Positions 45,971-54,134 of a stretch of 64,000 bases of DNA are shown here, piece by piece. The notes under the pieces are model-generated. The model did not search any database and had not been told where the DNA came from. It was given only the letters and a program-made list of their open reading frames with translations. Origin of the DNA: Rhodospirillaceae bacterium (GTDB lineage: Bacteria > Pseudomonadota > Alphaproteobacteria > DSM-16000 > Inquilinaceae); the NCBI GenBank assembly GCA_020638595.1, contig JACKIG010000008.1:62001-126000 (forward strand), given 5' to 3'. The stretch's first letter is position 1; every line of letters begins with the position of its first letter. A program made the position numbers and the translations under genes.

Positions 45971-46162
45971 ATGCGAACGCTGTATCGCCGTTTCCTGTCC
46001 GACAGGTCCGGCGCGGTGGCGGTGGAATACACCTTGGTTGTCGCCGTCGTCTCCGTCGCGGCGATCACGGCGATGGACGCCATCGGCGCGACCCTGATCG
46101 ACATGATCAACCAGATCTCCGCGACGATCCAAGACGTCATCGCCCAGATCGCGCAGCGCTGA
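45971..46162 (+). CDS. Flp-family type IVb pilin 1
   Basis: 63 residues. Short basic leader, then the Flp signature: SGAVAVEYTLVVAVVSVAA with the Glu and Tyr that follow the prepilin cleavage site, a hydrophobic helix and a short tail that is longer and less Gly-rich than in pilins 2 and 3. RBS AAGGGA. No tad/cpa assembly genes are in the window. Confidence 0.88.
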   Translation: MRTLYRRFLSDRSGAVAVEYTLVVAVVSVAAITAMDAIGATLIDMINQISATIQDVIAQIAQR

Positions 46163-46308
46163 AGCCCGGCCGGCCGCCGCGCTCGCCAGCCCGTTCAAGC
46201 TGTCGCGACGACGCCCGATCTGTTACCAGCCCGAACGCGCCGGCCGCCGCCTGCACCGATCGGGCGGCGACCGGACCGGCAAACCCGGTCGGGCAACGGG
46301 AGGCGACG

Positions 46309-46944
46309 ATGGGCGTACAGGTACCGGGCCTGGTGACGGATGCGCAGGGCCGCCCCAGCTGCTGGTGGCATGGCGGGCTGCCCGACTATGCCGCCTACCA
46401 TGACGATGAATGGGGTCGCCCGGTCCGCGACGATATCAGGCTGTTCGAGAAGATCTGCCTGGAAGGGTTCCAGGCCGGGTTGAGCTGGCTGACGATCCTG
46501 CGCAAGCGGGCCGCCTTCCGCAGTGCCTTTGCGGGCTTCGACTTCCGCCGGGTCGCGCAATTCGACGACGCGGATATCCAGCGGCTTGTCGGCGACGCGG
46601 GCATCGTCCGTCATCGCGGCAAGATCGCCTCCACCATCAACAACGCCCGGCTGGCCTGCGATCTTGCGGACGAGCGGGGAAGCCTTGCGGCCTTCGTCTG
46701 GCAGTTCGAGCCGGCGGCAGCCTCGCGGCCCGCACGCTGTACCTACGAGGCCCTGTCGACGCTGACAGCCACCGAGGAGTCGGCCGCCCTCAGCAAGGCC
46801 TTGCGGCGGCGCGGCTGGACCTTCGTGGGACCGACGACGATGTACGCCTTCATGCAGGCCGTGGGACTGGTCAACGACCACGTCGAAGGATGCTGGGCGC
46901 GCGACGCGACCGAGCTGGAACGGCAAGCCTTCGTGCGCCCGTGA
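46309..46944 (+). CDS. tag: DNA-3-methyladenine glycosylase I
   Basis: 211 residues. Zinc-site residues CWW and AYHDDEWGRPV at the N-terminus and VNDHVEGCWAR at the C-terminus, with LSWLTILRKRAAFRSAF in between, identify the Tag family, which removes alkylated adenine from DNA. Starts with ATG after GGAGGCGACG. Lies between pilin genes 1 and 2. Confidence 0.95.
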   Translation: MGVQVPGLVTDAQGRPSCWWHGGLPDYAAYHDDEWGRPVRDDIRLFEKICLEGFQAGLSWLTILRKRAAFRSAFAGFDFRRVAQFDDADIQRLVGDAGIVRHRGKIASTINNARLACDLADERGSLAAFVWQFEPAAASRPARCTYEALSTLTATEESAALSKALRRRGWTFVGPTTMYAFMQAVGLVNDHVEGCWARDATELERQAFVRP

Positions 46945-47096
46945 CAGGTGCAGCGGGCAGGTCCGCCGACGCATCCGTTAACCGCTTTTACTGAAGAGAC
47001 CCCCAGTCTGTTAAGCAATATCGCCGGATTTTAAGTTAAGATGCCTGCTGCACGCTGTTAACCGGAAATAATTTTCATAGAATTGTAGATATATAC

Positions 47097-47124
47097 TTGA
47101 CGAATTTGCCCCGAATGGTATCGT
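47097..47124 (+). promoter_or_regulatory. Promoter of Flp pilin gene 2
   Basis: TTGACG (47097-47102), 16-bp spacer, TATCGT (47119-47124). The -35 context ATACTTGACGA is the same as at pilin 3. Upstream are TTAA motifs at 46978 (TTAACC), 47011, 47031, 47036 and 47058 (TTAACC). Confidence 0.65.
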
Positions 47125-47171
47125 GTGCTTCATCCGTTGGCCACAATTTTGATCCGAGCGGGAGTGGGATA

Positions 47172-47336
47172 ATGTTGATGAAGATCCGTCGCTTCTTGAA
47201 GACCGAGTCCGGCGCCACTGCCATTGAATACGGTTTGATCGCAGCCCTCGTGGCCGTCGCGTCCATCGCCGCCTTCGACAGCTTCGGGCAATCGTTGATT
47301 GCCGTCTTCGACACGGTGTCCAACCATCTCGGATAG
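47172..47336 (+). CDS. Flp-family type IVb pilin 2
   Basis: 54 residues beginning MLMKIRRFLKTESGATAIEY; the leader ends before the ESGATAIEYGLIAALVA core, with the conserved Glu and Tyr. Nearly identical to pilin 3 in length and sequence (shared DSFGQSLIA and TVSNHLG end). RBS GGGAGTGG. A GC-rich hairpin terminator follows. Confidence 0.9.
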   Translation: MLMKIRRFLKTESGATAIEYGLIAALVAVASIAAFDSFGQSLIAVFDTVSNHLG

Positions 47337-47401
47337 GGGTTTGCCGCAGAGCGGCTGCGGGCAACGGGTGTTGCCTTTCCTTCCCCGCACGACAGTCCAG
47401 C

Positions 47402-47421
47402 GGCGCCGCACCAGCGGCGCC
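47402..47421 (+). terminator. Terminator after pilin 2
   Basis: Perfect 8-bp stem GGCGCCGC / GCGGCGCC with a 4-nt loop, followed by GTTTGCGTTT. Lies 65 bases after the pilin stop. The rest of the 391-bp gap to pilin 3 holds the AT-rich pilin 3 promoter region and no supported gene. Confidence 0.7.
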
Positions 47422-47533
47422 GTTTGCGTTTGGGCGCGTGCGGCGATGCGGACCGCGTCACCTCCCCCCCAGACCCGCGGATGCCATCGTGCGCGCAAGA
47501 CCGGCACTTGAGCCAAATCACCGACACACCCCT

Positions 47534-47541
47534 TTAACCAT
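47534..47541 (+). promoter_or_regulatory. Candidate CtrA half-site upstream of pilin 3
   Basis: An exact TTAACCAT, the consensus core of CtrA-binding half-sites in Caulobacter, lies about 120 bp before the pilin 3 -35 element. Binding is inferred only. Confidence 0.4.
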
Positions 47542-47651
47542 TATCAAGAAAATTTCTTCAAAATTCTCAAACAGTTCTCCACGCCATTCAGTAAAATTTG
47601 CGGATACGCAAAATTAACTTGAAAAATTTGCTCAGCATTGTTCCAACATAC

Positions 47652-47680
47652 TTGACGATATTGGGCGCAACGTATATATT
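47652..47680 (+). promoter_or_regulatory. Promoter of Flp pilin gene 3
   Basis: TTGACG (47652-47657), exact 17-bp spacer, TATATT (47675-47680), near-consensus sigma-70. About 48 bases lie between the -10 and the ATG. Confidence 0.75.
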
Positions 47681-47728
47681 AGCTTTCAGCAAATACGAAC
47701 TAACTTCGCCCTAGCGGGAGATTGCACG

Positions 47729-47893
47729 ATGTCGAAGCTGATCCGCCGTTTCCTGAGGAACGAGGCCGGTGCCACGGCCATCGAATACGGCCTGATCGCC
47801 GCGCTGGTCGCCGTGGCCAGCATCACTGCCCTGGACAGCTTCGGACAGAGCCTGATCGCCACCTTCGAGACGGTGTCCAATCACCTGGGATAG
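47729..47893 (+). CDS. Flp-family type IVb pilin 3
   Basis: 54 residues starting MSKLIRRFLRNEAGATAIEY, with the EAGATAIEYGLIAALVA core, DSFGQSLIA and an identical TVSNHLG end to pilin 2. RBS GGGAG. Pilins 2 and 3 are a clear recent duplication, promoter included. A strong promoter and terminator frame the gene, as expected for a major pilin. Confidence 0.92.
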   Translation: MSKLIRRFLRNEAGATAIEYGLIAALVAVASITALDSFGQSLIATFETVSNHLG

Positions 47894-47955
47894 GATCCGG
47901 CCTCTGCGTCACCCGGCTGCCGCCAAGACGCATCCCAGGCCTTAGAGAGTGAATG

Positions 47956-47978
47956 AGCGGCGCCTTCGGGGCGCCGCT
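47956..47978 (+). terminator. Terminator after pilin 3
   Basis: 9-bp perfect stem AGCGGCGCC / GGCGCCGCT closed by a stable TTCGG loop, then CTTGCTTTG. Lies 62 bases after the pilin stop. Confidence 0.8.
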
Positions 47979-48045
47979 CTTGCTTTGTCACCCATCTTTC
48001 GTCTTCGCCGACACCCGGTCCGACGACAGGGTGCGGCCGCCGCGG

Positions 48046-48411
48046 TCACGTCAGGTCGAAATAGAAGATCGGCCCGCCCTGATCGGGACTGACCCGCAGC
48101 GCAAATCCCCGTCGCCGGTCGGAGAGCTGAATGACGACGCTTTCCGATTCCACCGGATGCGCGACCATCCTGCCGACACCCGACCAGCCATCGGCGGTGA
48201 AGTGATAGACCCGCCCCAGCGACTGAACCTCGCCGATCACCTGGAACAGGGTCCCCTCCCGTTCCAACGTCAGTTCGACCGTGGCGGGATTGCCGAAGAA
48301 CTCGCCGACGAACTGTGCCTGCCACGTCTGCGCCATCGACGGGCGCGGGGCCGCAAGCACGGCCATTCCCAAGAACACCGTCCCCAATGATGCGATGAAC
48401 CAACGGCCCAT
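48046..48411 (-). CDS. Small secreted protein of unknown function
   Basis: 121 residues. Signal peptide MGRWFIASLGTVFLGMAVLAA ending PSMAQ, then a beta-rich domain (AQFVGEFFGNPATVELTLEREG, FQVIGEVQSLG, FALRVSPDQGGPIFYFDL) without cysteines. The ATG at 48411 follows AGGAGG with nine bases between. No family recognised. Confidence 0.75.
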   Translation of the reverse strand: MGRWFIASLGTVFLGMAVLAAPRPSMAQTWQAQFVGEFFGNPATVELTLEREGTLFQVIGEVQSLGRVYHFTADGWSGVGRMVAHPVESESVVIQLSDRRRGFALRVSPDQGGPIFYFDLT

Positions 48412-48709
48412 GGCCTGTTGCCTCCTGCAATTGATGCGGCCCATGCCCGCGATCCTATCCATCCCCGCGCCCCATGCCTGTGATCCGACTCACAGACCGC
48501 CCGGACGCCGTCCCCTGAAAAAACGGTTAAAGAAAAAGCATCCATATTGAAGCATTCGCCGGCGACGGAGTTCCATGGGCATTCCGCACCCGTTTTCTGC
48601 GGCAGATCGTCAAAACTTCGTTGCGAAAGCAAATGCCGTCCACAACCGGATACCTGACGCTTTGTTCGGATTCCGCCGACGAAATGCCAAATTGTTGCGC
48701 TGCAAAATC
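48412..48709. other. Intergenic region without a supported gene
   Basis: Between the divergent secreted-protein and small-membrane-protein genes. Open frames here are short and lack ribosome-binding sites. The part after about 48530 becomes AT-richer and leads into the promoter at 48710. Confidence 0.4.
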
Positions 48710-48738
48710 TTGACGGATGCGACAATCATTCTTTAATT
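48710..48738 (+). promoter_or_regulatory. Promoter candidate of the small membrane protein gene
   Basis: TTGACG (48710-48715), 17-bp spacer, TTAATT (48733-48738). The -35 matches that of pilins 2 and 3. Confidence 0.55.
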
Positions 48739-48794
48739 GTTGTGTGTGAAACTTGAAGAGTCCGAAGCAAGATCCCGCAAAGACGGAGGTGGAG

Positions 48795-48935
48795 ATGACA
48801 ACGCATGAAATCCGGATCCCCGCGCTTGAGCAGGCGGCCAGCCGCCGCGCCGCGCGACGCAGCCTGGCATTCGCCCTTCCCTGGGTAGGCCTGCTCGTCG
48901 TGGCAAGCGTCGGCCTATGGGCCTTTGCCGCGTGA
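48795..48935 (+). CDS. Small single-span membrane protein
   Basis: 46 residues: a basic amphipathic N-terminus (IPALEQAASRRAARRS) and one C-terminal helix (LAFALPWVGLLVVASVGLWAF). The ATG at 48795 follows GGAGGTGG; an in-frame ATG at 48753 would add 14 residues without a good binding site. A perfect 18-bp palindrome (48951-48968) follows the stop. Function unknown. Confidence 0.65.
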   Translation: MTTHEIRIPALEQAASRRAARRSLAFALPWVGLLVVASVGLWAFAA

Positions 48936-48950
48936 TCCGCGTCACCATGT

Positions 48951-48968
48951 CCGGGTGCCGGCACCCGG
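48951..48968. terminator. Perfect 18-bp palindrome after the small membrane protein gene
   Basis: CCGGGTGCC followed at once by its reverse complement GGCACCCGG, 15 bases after the stop codon. No loop and no T tract; it could form a hairpin with a strained loop or be a protein-binding site. Confidence 0.4.
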
Positions 48969-49131
48969 GCTCGATCGCATCGGTCCCCGCAGCGCCCTTG
49001 CCTGCGCGGGGCCAGGTGCGCGCCTAGCCGCCGACAGGCATCCCCGCCCGCCCCACCTTTCGCAAAGAGGCTCAACCGTTCGCTAACCATTGGCTGGCAT
49101 AACGAACCCATCACGGCGCGGGGGACGATCG

Positions 49132-49902
49132 ATGGGCGAGGTCAGGTATCTTCATGCGAACCGGTCAAAGGTCGACACGGCCAGCCCGAGCAGCAGTCAA
49201 GCCAAGACGCGCCTGTTGCTTGCCACCGCCGACGAACGCAGCGGCGCCAAACTGCTGATTGCCCTTGAGGCGCAAGGCTGGCAGGTCACTGCATGCGCGC
49301 CGCACGGCATCGGCGACGCCCTGTCGGCAACCGCGGCGGAGATGGTCGTCCTGGCCGTGGATTGCGCCAAGGTGGCCGTTCCGATGGTGCGCGACATCCG
49401 CCGGGCCGGCTTTTCGATCCCGGTGGTTGCCTTGTTGCAGGACGGCAATGCCGATGACCGCGCGTCGGTTCTGCAGGTCGGCGCCGACGAATGCCTGTCC
49501 CAGCCGCTGTCCCATGTCGAACTGTTCGCCCGCCTGAACGCGGTATCGCGCCGGCCGAGGTGCCTGGTCGATCCGATGCTGCGCGCCGGCACCCTTGTGC
49601 TCGACCCCGCAAGCGGCACCGTGCGCACCGGCGACGACATCGTGCATGTGACCAAGCAGCAGTTCGCCATCCTGTTCGCCCTGGCGCGGCAATTCGACAG
49701 CTACATCGACAGCGACCGGCTGGTGCGCCTGTCGCAGCAGGAAAGCAATCGCCAAGATGCTTCCAAATCGCGGGTCCTGGCGGTAGTTATCTACCGTCTT
49801 CGACGATTGCTTGACGCATGCGATTCCGGACTGGCCATCGAATCCTCCCACGGACTTGGATACCGGCTGACACGGTTTGCGCAGGCGCGCCAGGCCGTTT
49901 GA
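49132..49902 (+). CDS. OmpR-type regulator with degenerate receiver domain
   Basis: 256 residues. An N-terminal receiver-like fold (about 26-140) keeps an Asp (D77, in VVLAVDCAK) near the phospho-acceptor position, but the usual acidic pair is weak (ATADERSG) and the conserved Lys of the KP motif is Gln (CLSQPLSHVE). The C-terminal winged helix (about 150-250) is typical: VTKQQFAILFALARQ, SRVLAVVIYRLRRLLDA, IESSHGLGYRL. ATG preceded by GGGGGA. No sensor kinase is adjacent. Its stop overlaps the start of the protease gene. Control probably does not rest on canonical phosphorylation; this is inference. Confidence 0.85.
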   Translation: MGEVRYLHANRSKVDTASPSSSQAKTRLLLATADERSGAKLLIALEAQGWQVTACAPHGIGDALSATAAEMVVLAVDCAKVAVPMVRDIRRAGFSIPVVALLQDGNADDRASVLQVGADECLSQPLSHVELFARLNAVSRRPRCLVDPMLRAGTLVLDPASGTVRTGDDIVHVTKQQFAILFALARQFDSYIDSDRLVRLSQQESNRQDASKSRVLAVVIYRLRRLLDACDSGLAIESSHGLGYRLTRFAQARQAV

Positions 49903-51383
49903 CGCCGGTCGCCGGTTTCGCTGCCATCGTCCTGCACGCCCTGGCCGCCATCGTGCTGGCCGCCGGGGTCGCCTGGCCCACGGGCGCCGCTGCCGACACC
50001 GACAGCTGTCAATGGGCGTTGGACGGCGAATGCGACGAGCCCCGATACGGCGGCACCGGCGCCTGCGACAACGGCACCGACACCTCCGACTGCCGCCCGC
50101 TGCTGAGCGGGGACAACACGTGCCGCTGGGCCTTCGATCACGAATGCGATGAGCCCGATGTGGGGACCGGTGCCTGCCGGCCCGGCACCGACACGGCCGA
50201 TTGCCGGGCGGTGCATATCGGCGGCGACAATTCGTGCCATTGGGCCCATGACGGGGAGTGTGACGAGCCGCGCTATGCCGGCACCGGCGCCTGCACCGAC
50301 GGCACCGATACGGCCGATTGCGGTCATCTGGCCAGCGGCGACAACACCTGTCGCTGGGCGTTCGACCGCGAATGCGACCACCCGGGCCTGGGCACCGGTG
50401 CGTGCCTGCCCGGGACCGACACCGCCGACTGCCAGGCGCTGGAGGCCGGCGGCAACGATTCCTGCCGGTGGGCGCTCGACGGCGAATGTGACGAGCCTGG
50501 GATCGGGACCGGCGTCTGCACCGACGGCACCGACGTGACCGACTGCCGCCAGGTGGCGGACCGGCGGCATCGCGACAATTCCTGCCAGACCGCGTTCAAC
50601 GACCAGTGCGAAGAGCCGGGGTCGGGGCCAGGCACCTGCGAGGCGAGGACAGACACGGTCGATTGCCTCGGGCGGGACACGCCGCACGGCATCCGCGACC
50701 ATTTCTTCGGCCACGACGACCGGTTCGTGCCCCCCGCGAAGCAGCCGCCCTGGCGGTCCATCGGCCTTCTGGTGAAGCACGGCGGCGGCAGCTGCACCGC
50801 TGCCCTGGTGTCGCCCACCGTCGCGCTGACGGCCGCCCACTGCGTGGTGGACGACAACGGGGCCCCCTCGCCGCCCGACTCCTTCCTGGCGGGCTACGAC
50901 GGCGACTCACACTCCGCCCGCGCGCAGATCGTGTCCTATGTCATCAATCCGCGCTATGCGCCGCAGGCGGACCAGGAAGGTGAGGACTGGGCGTTTCTTG
51001 AACTGGATTGGCCGATCGGGGACCGCGTCGGCTTCTTCGAGATCCACACGCTGACGGCCCAGGATGTCAGCGCGATCAATGCCGGAACCTGGGACAGCCT
51101 AAGCCAGGGCGGCTACAGCTGGGACAGTCCCGACCGCATGACCGCCAACCAGGGATGTCGCGTTCTTGAAGCGCACGAGGCCTTCGGCTTCCTGCATGAA
51201 TGCGATACCACGCACGGCGATTCAGGGTCGCCGCTGTTCATCGAACGCGATGGCCGCTTCATGATCGTCGGCGTCGACTCGCAGTTCGTCGACACCGAAA
51301 AGGGCGAGGTCGCCAACCTGGCCGTGGACAGTCGTGCCTTCGCCGAGCCGCTGCGGCACTTCCTGATCAAGATCGCCCAATAG
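49899..51383 (+). CDS. Secreted trypsin-like serine protease with six four-cysteine repeats
   Basis: About 494 residues from a TTG whose last bases overlap the regulator's TGA; an ATG at 49818 is the longer alternative. Signal peptide (LHALAAIVLAAGVAWPTGAAA), then six copies of the C-x7-C-x9-C-x8-C module also found in the 2-kb protein (cores such as CRWAFDHECDEP and GTDTADC). A chymotrypsin-fold domain follows with the complete triad: His in LTAAHCVV, Asp in EDWAFLELD and Ser in CDTTHGDSGSPLF. The sixth repeat is the most diverged (CQTAFNDQCEEPG). Predicted periplasmic or extracellular protease with calcium-type modules in front; target unknown. Confidence 0.9.
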   Translation: MTPVAGFAAIVLHALAAIVLAAGVAWPTGAAADTDSCQWALDGECDEPRYGGTGACDNGTDTSDCRPLLSGDNTCRWAFDHECDEPDVGTGACRPGTDTADCRAVHIGGDNSCHWAHDGECDEPRYAGTGACTDGTDTADCGHLASGDNTCRWAFDRECDHPGLGTGACLPGTDTADCQALEAGGNDSCRWALDGECDEPGIGTGVCTDGTDVTDCRQVADRRHRDNSCQTAFNDQCEEPGSGPGTCEARTDTVDCLGRDTPHGIRDHFFGHDDRFVPPAKQPPWRSIGLLVKHGGGSCTAALVSPTVALTAAHCVVDDNGAPSPPDSFLAGYDGDSHSARAQIVSYVINPRYAPQADQEGEDWAFLELDWPIGDRVGFFEIHTLTAQDVSAINAGTWDSLSQGGYSWDSPDRMTANQGCRVLEAHEAFGFLHECDTTHGDSGSPLFIERDGRFMIVGVDSQFVDTEKGEVANLAVDSRAFAEPLRHFLIKIAQ

Positions 51384-51464
51384 GGCAAGGCGCCGGCCAC
51401 AGCACGGCGCGACCCCAGGCCGCCACAGGTCAAAGGGCTCGCAACAGGTTCCTGCCCGGCCGCA

Positions 51465-51851
51465 TCAAGCCTTGGGTGGGCGGCGCAGCGTCCCCTGTTG
51501 CCGGCATTCCTCAAGGAAGCTCTCGAAGCGGTGGGCGGCCACACCGTTGACGCCGACGATCCTGACGCCGACATTGCCCTCGTCGCCGGCCTTGCGCACG
51601 ACCCTGGCCGAGACGTCGAAATCCCCCACCGTCGTCCCGTCGGCTGACAGCACCAGCCGCACTTCCACCGCTTCCCCCGCGGGGGGCAGGGCCTCTTGCG
51701 GAAGGTAGCAGAGGAACCCCCCGAGGCTGCAATCGATCAGGGGATGCATCCGCCCGTCCTTCAGGACGACGCCCCTGTCGTCGACCCGCAGCCGAGGATG
51801 CTGCCGACGATCCGAACCCGACTGCGCCGCCCCGTCGTCGATATCCGTCAC
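51465..51851 (-). CDS. PilZ-domain protein
   Basis: 128 residues. The c-di-GMP-binding motifs are intact: the Arg motif in DRRQHPRLRV and D-x-S-x-x-G in LIDCSLGGFLCYLP, followed by the beta-barrel (FDVSARVVRKAGDEGNVGVRI). Likely a stand-alone c-di-GMP effector. The GTG at 51851, after AGGGGCGAA, is chosen; longer frames begin in low-complexity sequence. Close to the pilin genes, though a link is only positional. Confidence 0.88.
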   Translation of the reverse strand: MTDIDDGAAQSGSDRRQHPRLRVDDRGVVLKDGRMHPLIDCSLGGFLCYLPQEALPPAGEAVEVRLVLSADGTTVGDFDVSARVVRKAGDEGNVGVRIVGVNGVAAHRFESFLEECRQQGTLRRPPKA

Positions 51852-52006
51852 TTCGCCCCTGCCTCCGGCCCGTGACACGCAGGCACGCGCGCGCTGCCGC
51901 GCTCTACCGCGATCACCGGGATGCGTTGCGTCCACCGCCGCGACGGACACATGCACGCCCCCCGGCGTCAAGTACGCTGCCGGGGAGCGGATTGCAACCG
52001 TGGCAA

Positions 52007-53176
52007 CTAGCCGCTGACGGCGTTGCCGTCCGTCGGCAGCTCGGCGCTGAAACCGTTCATGCGATAGTAGATGTCGTCGTGGATGACGATGCCGACATCG
52101 GGCACGACCGTGGCCGTCCAGTAGGTGATGAAGACCGGCAGGGGCTCATCCAGCGGAAAACGCTGGGTACCGCCCTGCGCCACACGCCGCTGGATATCCT
52201 CCGCATCCAGGCCCTGCGGCCGCAGCAGCAGCGTCGCCAGCTCCGCCGCCTGTTCCAGCCGCACGCACCCCGAACTGACCCCCCGATGGGCGCGGGAGAA
52301 GACGCCGGGCGTGTTCGTGTCGTGCAGGAAGATGCCCTGGTTGTTGGTCAGGTAGAACAGATAGCGGCCCAGCGCGTTATGCCCGCCGGGACGCTGGGTG
52401 ATATAGATGCGCGACGGATCCACCTCGGACCAGTCGACGGCGCCGGGGTCGACCTCCTGGCCGTCCAGATAGACGCGGGACTGGGACACCCCAGGAGCAC
52501 CGGAAGAGCGCAAGCGCGGCAACACGTCCTCGCGCATGATGGTCGGCGGCACCGACCACACCGGGTTCAGAACGACCTCGACGACGCGGTCTTCCATGAT
52601 CGGCGTCTGGCGGTCGCCGCGGCCAACGGCCGCATGCATGCGGCGCGCCACGCTGCCGTCGCGGATCAGCAGCGCTTCCATCGACGGCACATTGACCTGC
52701 AGGAAGACGGGCGGCGCCTCTTCGCGCAGCTCCTCCACTTCCCGGATCGTCCAGGCGATGGCCCGCAGGGCATCCTCGCGGCTGCGGTTCAGGGCATTCA
52801 GGGTCTGCGGTCCGACGACGCCGTCGACGAACAGGCCCAGCTGCGCCTGGTACGCCTGCACGGCCTCTTCAATCTCTTCCGTGAAGACGCCACCCGACGC
52901 TTCCAGGCCGGCATCGTCCAGCAGCTCCAGCTCATGCAGGCGTTGCGCCAGCTCGGCGACGCGCGGGCCGGCACTGCCGGCGCGCAGCATGGGGCCATAG
53001 CTCACCAGCGTACGGGGCTGGTCCATCTCCGCCGCGATCGTTGCCGCCTCGTGGCGCAGCTGGGCCAGCCAGCCGGCGAACAGATCGTCGTTCGTCTCTT
53101 CCGCGTAGCCGGTGCCGATAGTGCCGGCAAGTGCCCCTGCCACGACGACGACGCCGCAAAGACGCCAAATGTTCAT
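52007..53176 (-). CDS. L,D-transpeptidase with peptidoglycan-binding domain (YcbB-like)
   Basis: 389 residues. Signal peptide (MNIWRLCGVVVVAGALAG), a peptidoglycan_binding_1 domain (RVAELAQRLHELELLDD, then AVQAYQAQLGLFVDGVVGPQTLNALN, about 75-135) and a YkuD catalytic domain with YLFYLTNNQGIFLHDTN and the active-site motif HRGVSSGCVRLEQA (His, Ser, Cys). It would form 3-3 crosslinks or anchor proteins to the wall in the periplasm. Confidence 0.92.
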   Translation of the reverse strand: MNIWRLCGVVVVAGALAGTIGTGYAEETNDDLFAGWLAQLRHEAATIAAEMDQPRTLVSYGPMLRAGSAGPRVAELAQRLHELELLDDAGLEASGGVFTEEIEEAVQAYQAQLGLFVDGVVGPQTLNALNRSREDALRAIAWTIREVEELREEAPPVFLQVNVPSMEALLIRDGSVARRMHAAVGRGDRQTPIMEDRVVEVVLNPVWSVPPTIMREDVLPRLRSSGAPGVSQSRVYLDGQEVDPGAVDWSEVDPSRIYITQRPGGHNALGRYLFYLTNNQGIFLHDTNTPGVFSRAHRGVSSGCVRLEQAAELATLLLRPQGLDAEDIQRRVAQGGTQRFPLDEPLPVFITYWTATVVPDVGIVIHDDIYYRMNGFSAELPTDGNAVSG

Positions 53177-53481
53177 CGCCAGTCCCCTCCCGACAGCGCC
53201 ACCACCCACGTCACTGTCTTGAATATGCTAAGCGGCTGAAGAAATCCTCAACACTGGTTGGCGAGCCTATCATTGAGTGTCCTAAGAATCCACGGTTCCC
53301 GCGCCTTCGTCTTGTGAATTCTCCACGGACCACCGCCATGTCCGGCCCGCTCGCCGCCGACGCAACGACGGGATTGCCCGCGCCTGCCCGGTTGGCTCCT
53401 TCTTTTGGACACGTTCAGGAGTACACTCTAGCCTCTGAACCGTGCCTGACTTGCATGTCCCATCCGATGGAGGCGCCCATC
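53177..53481. other. Intergenic region, no gene supported
   Basis: About 305 bp between divergent L,D-transpeptidase and the next secreted protein. The open frame across it lacks a ribosome-binding site and coding character. No confident promoter pair was picked out. Confidence 0.4.
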
Positions 53482-54000
53482 ATGCCGCGGTACCTGGTAA
53501 TGGCGGCAGTCATCGCGGTCCTGTCTTCAGGCCCCGCGATGGCGCAGACCGCCGGACAATACAGAAGCGCCCTGCACGAGCAGTATGCGCGGGCGATCGA
53601 ACTGTGCAATTCGCTGGGCTGGGTATCGTTCCAGTGTCAACAGAATCGCACCAATGTGCAGGAGTTCTGTGCACGCGGCACGCCCGGATGGTGCGAGCTG
53701 GCGGCCCTGATCCGCGACGATGCCGAACGGTCGCCGTTTCCGCACCAGCGCCTGACGGTGGAGCCGCAGGCGACCCTTCCGACCGCGCCGTCGGGGGCGG
53801 TCGGCAGCTATGTGGGCACGGTGCAGCCGCTTGCCGACCCCCCGTTCAGCACGGGCACGGTCAGCGTGCCGCCGGTCACGCCCACCCAGCCGCTGCCGCT
53901 GCAAGGGACGGCCGCGCCGGGCAGCGGTGTCGTCGCACCGCCGGCGGGCAATGACGGGCGGACCTTCAATGACGTCCTGCAGGGGCTGACGTCGCAGTAG
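53482..54000 (+). CDS. Small secreted protein of unknown function
   Basis: 172 residues. Signal peptide MPRYLVMAAVIAVLSSGPAMAQ, a helical segment with four cysteines (ELCNSLGWVSFQCQQN, EFCARGTPGWCEL), then a Pro/Thr/Gly-rich tail. The ATG at 53482 follows GGAGG. No family recognised. Confidence 0.75.
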   Translation: MPRYLVMAAVIAVLSSGPAMAQTAGQYRSALHEQYARAIELCNSLGWVSFQCQQNRTNVQEFCARGTPGWCELAALIRDDAERSPFPHQRLTVEPQATLPTAPSGAVGSYVGTVQPLADPPFSTGTVSVPPVTPTQPLPLQGTAAPGSGVVAPPAGNDGRTFNDVLQGLTSQ

Positions 54001-54090
54001 ACCCGGGCTGCCGTACGCGGGCTTGGGCCCGGCGGGCGCGCGCTCTTGCCGTCCGCCGGTGCGGCCCGCCGCACGGCCGGCCGGTCCCGA

Positions 54091-54111
54091 ACGGGGCCGA
54101 ATGCGCCCCGT
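54091..54111. terminator. Hairpin between convergent genes
   Basis: 7-bp perfect stem ACGGGGC / GCCCCGT with a 7-nt loop, between the secreted-protein gene and the converging DHOD-like gene. No T tract. Confidence 0.45.
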
Positions 54112-54134
54112 CCTGACCCCCGGGCGCCGCGTCG

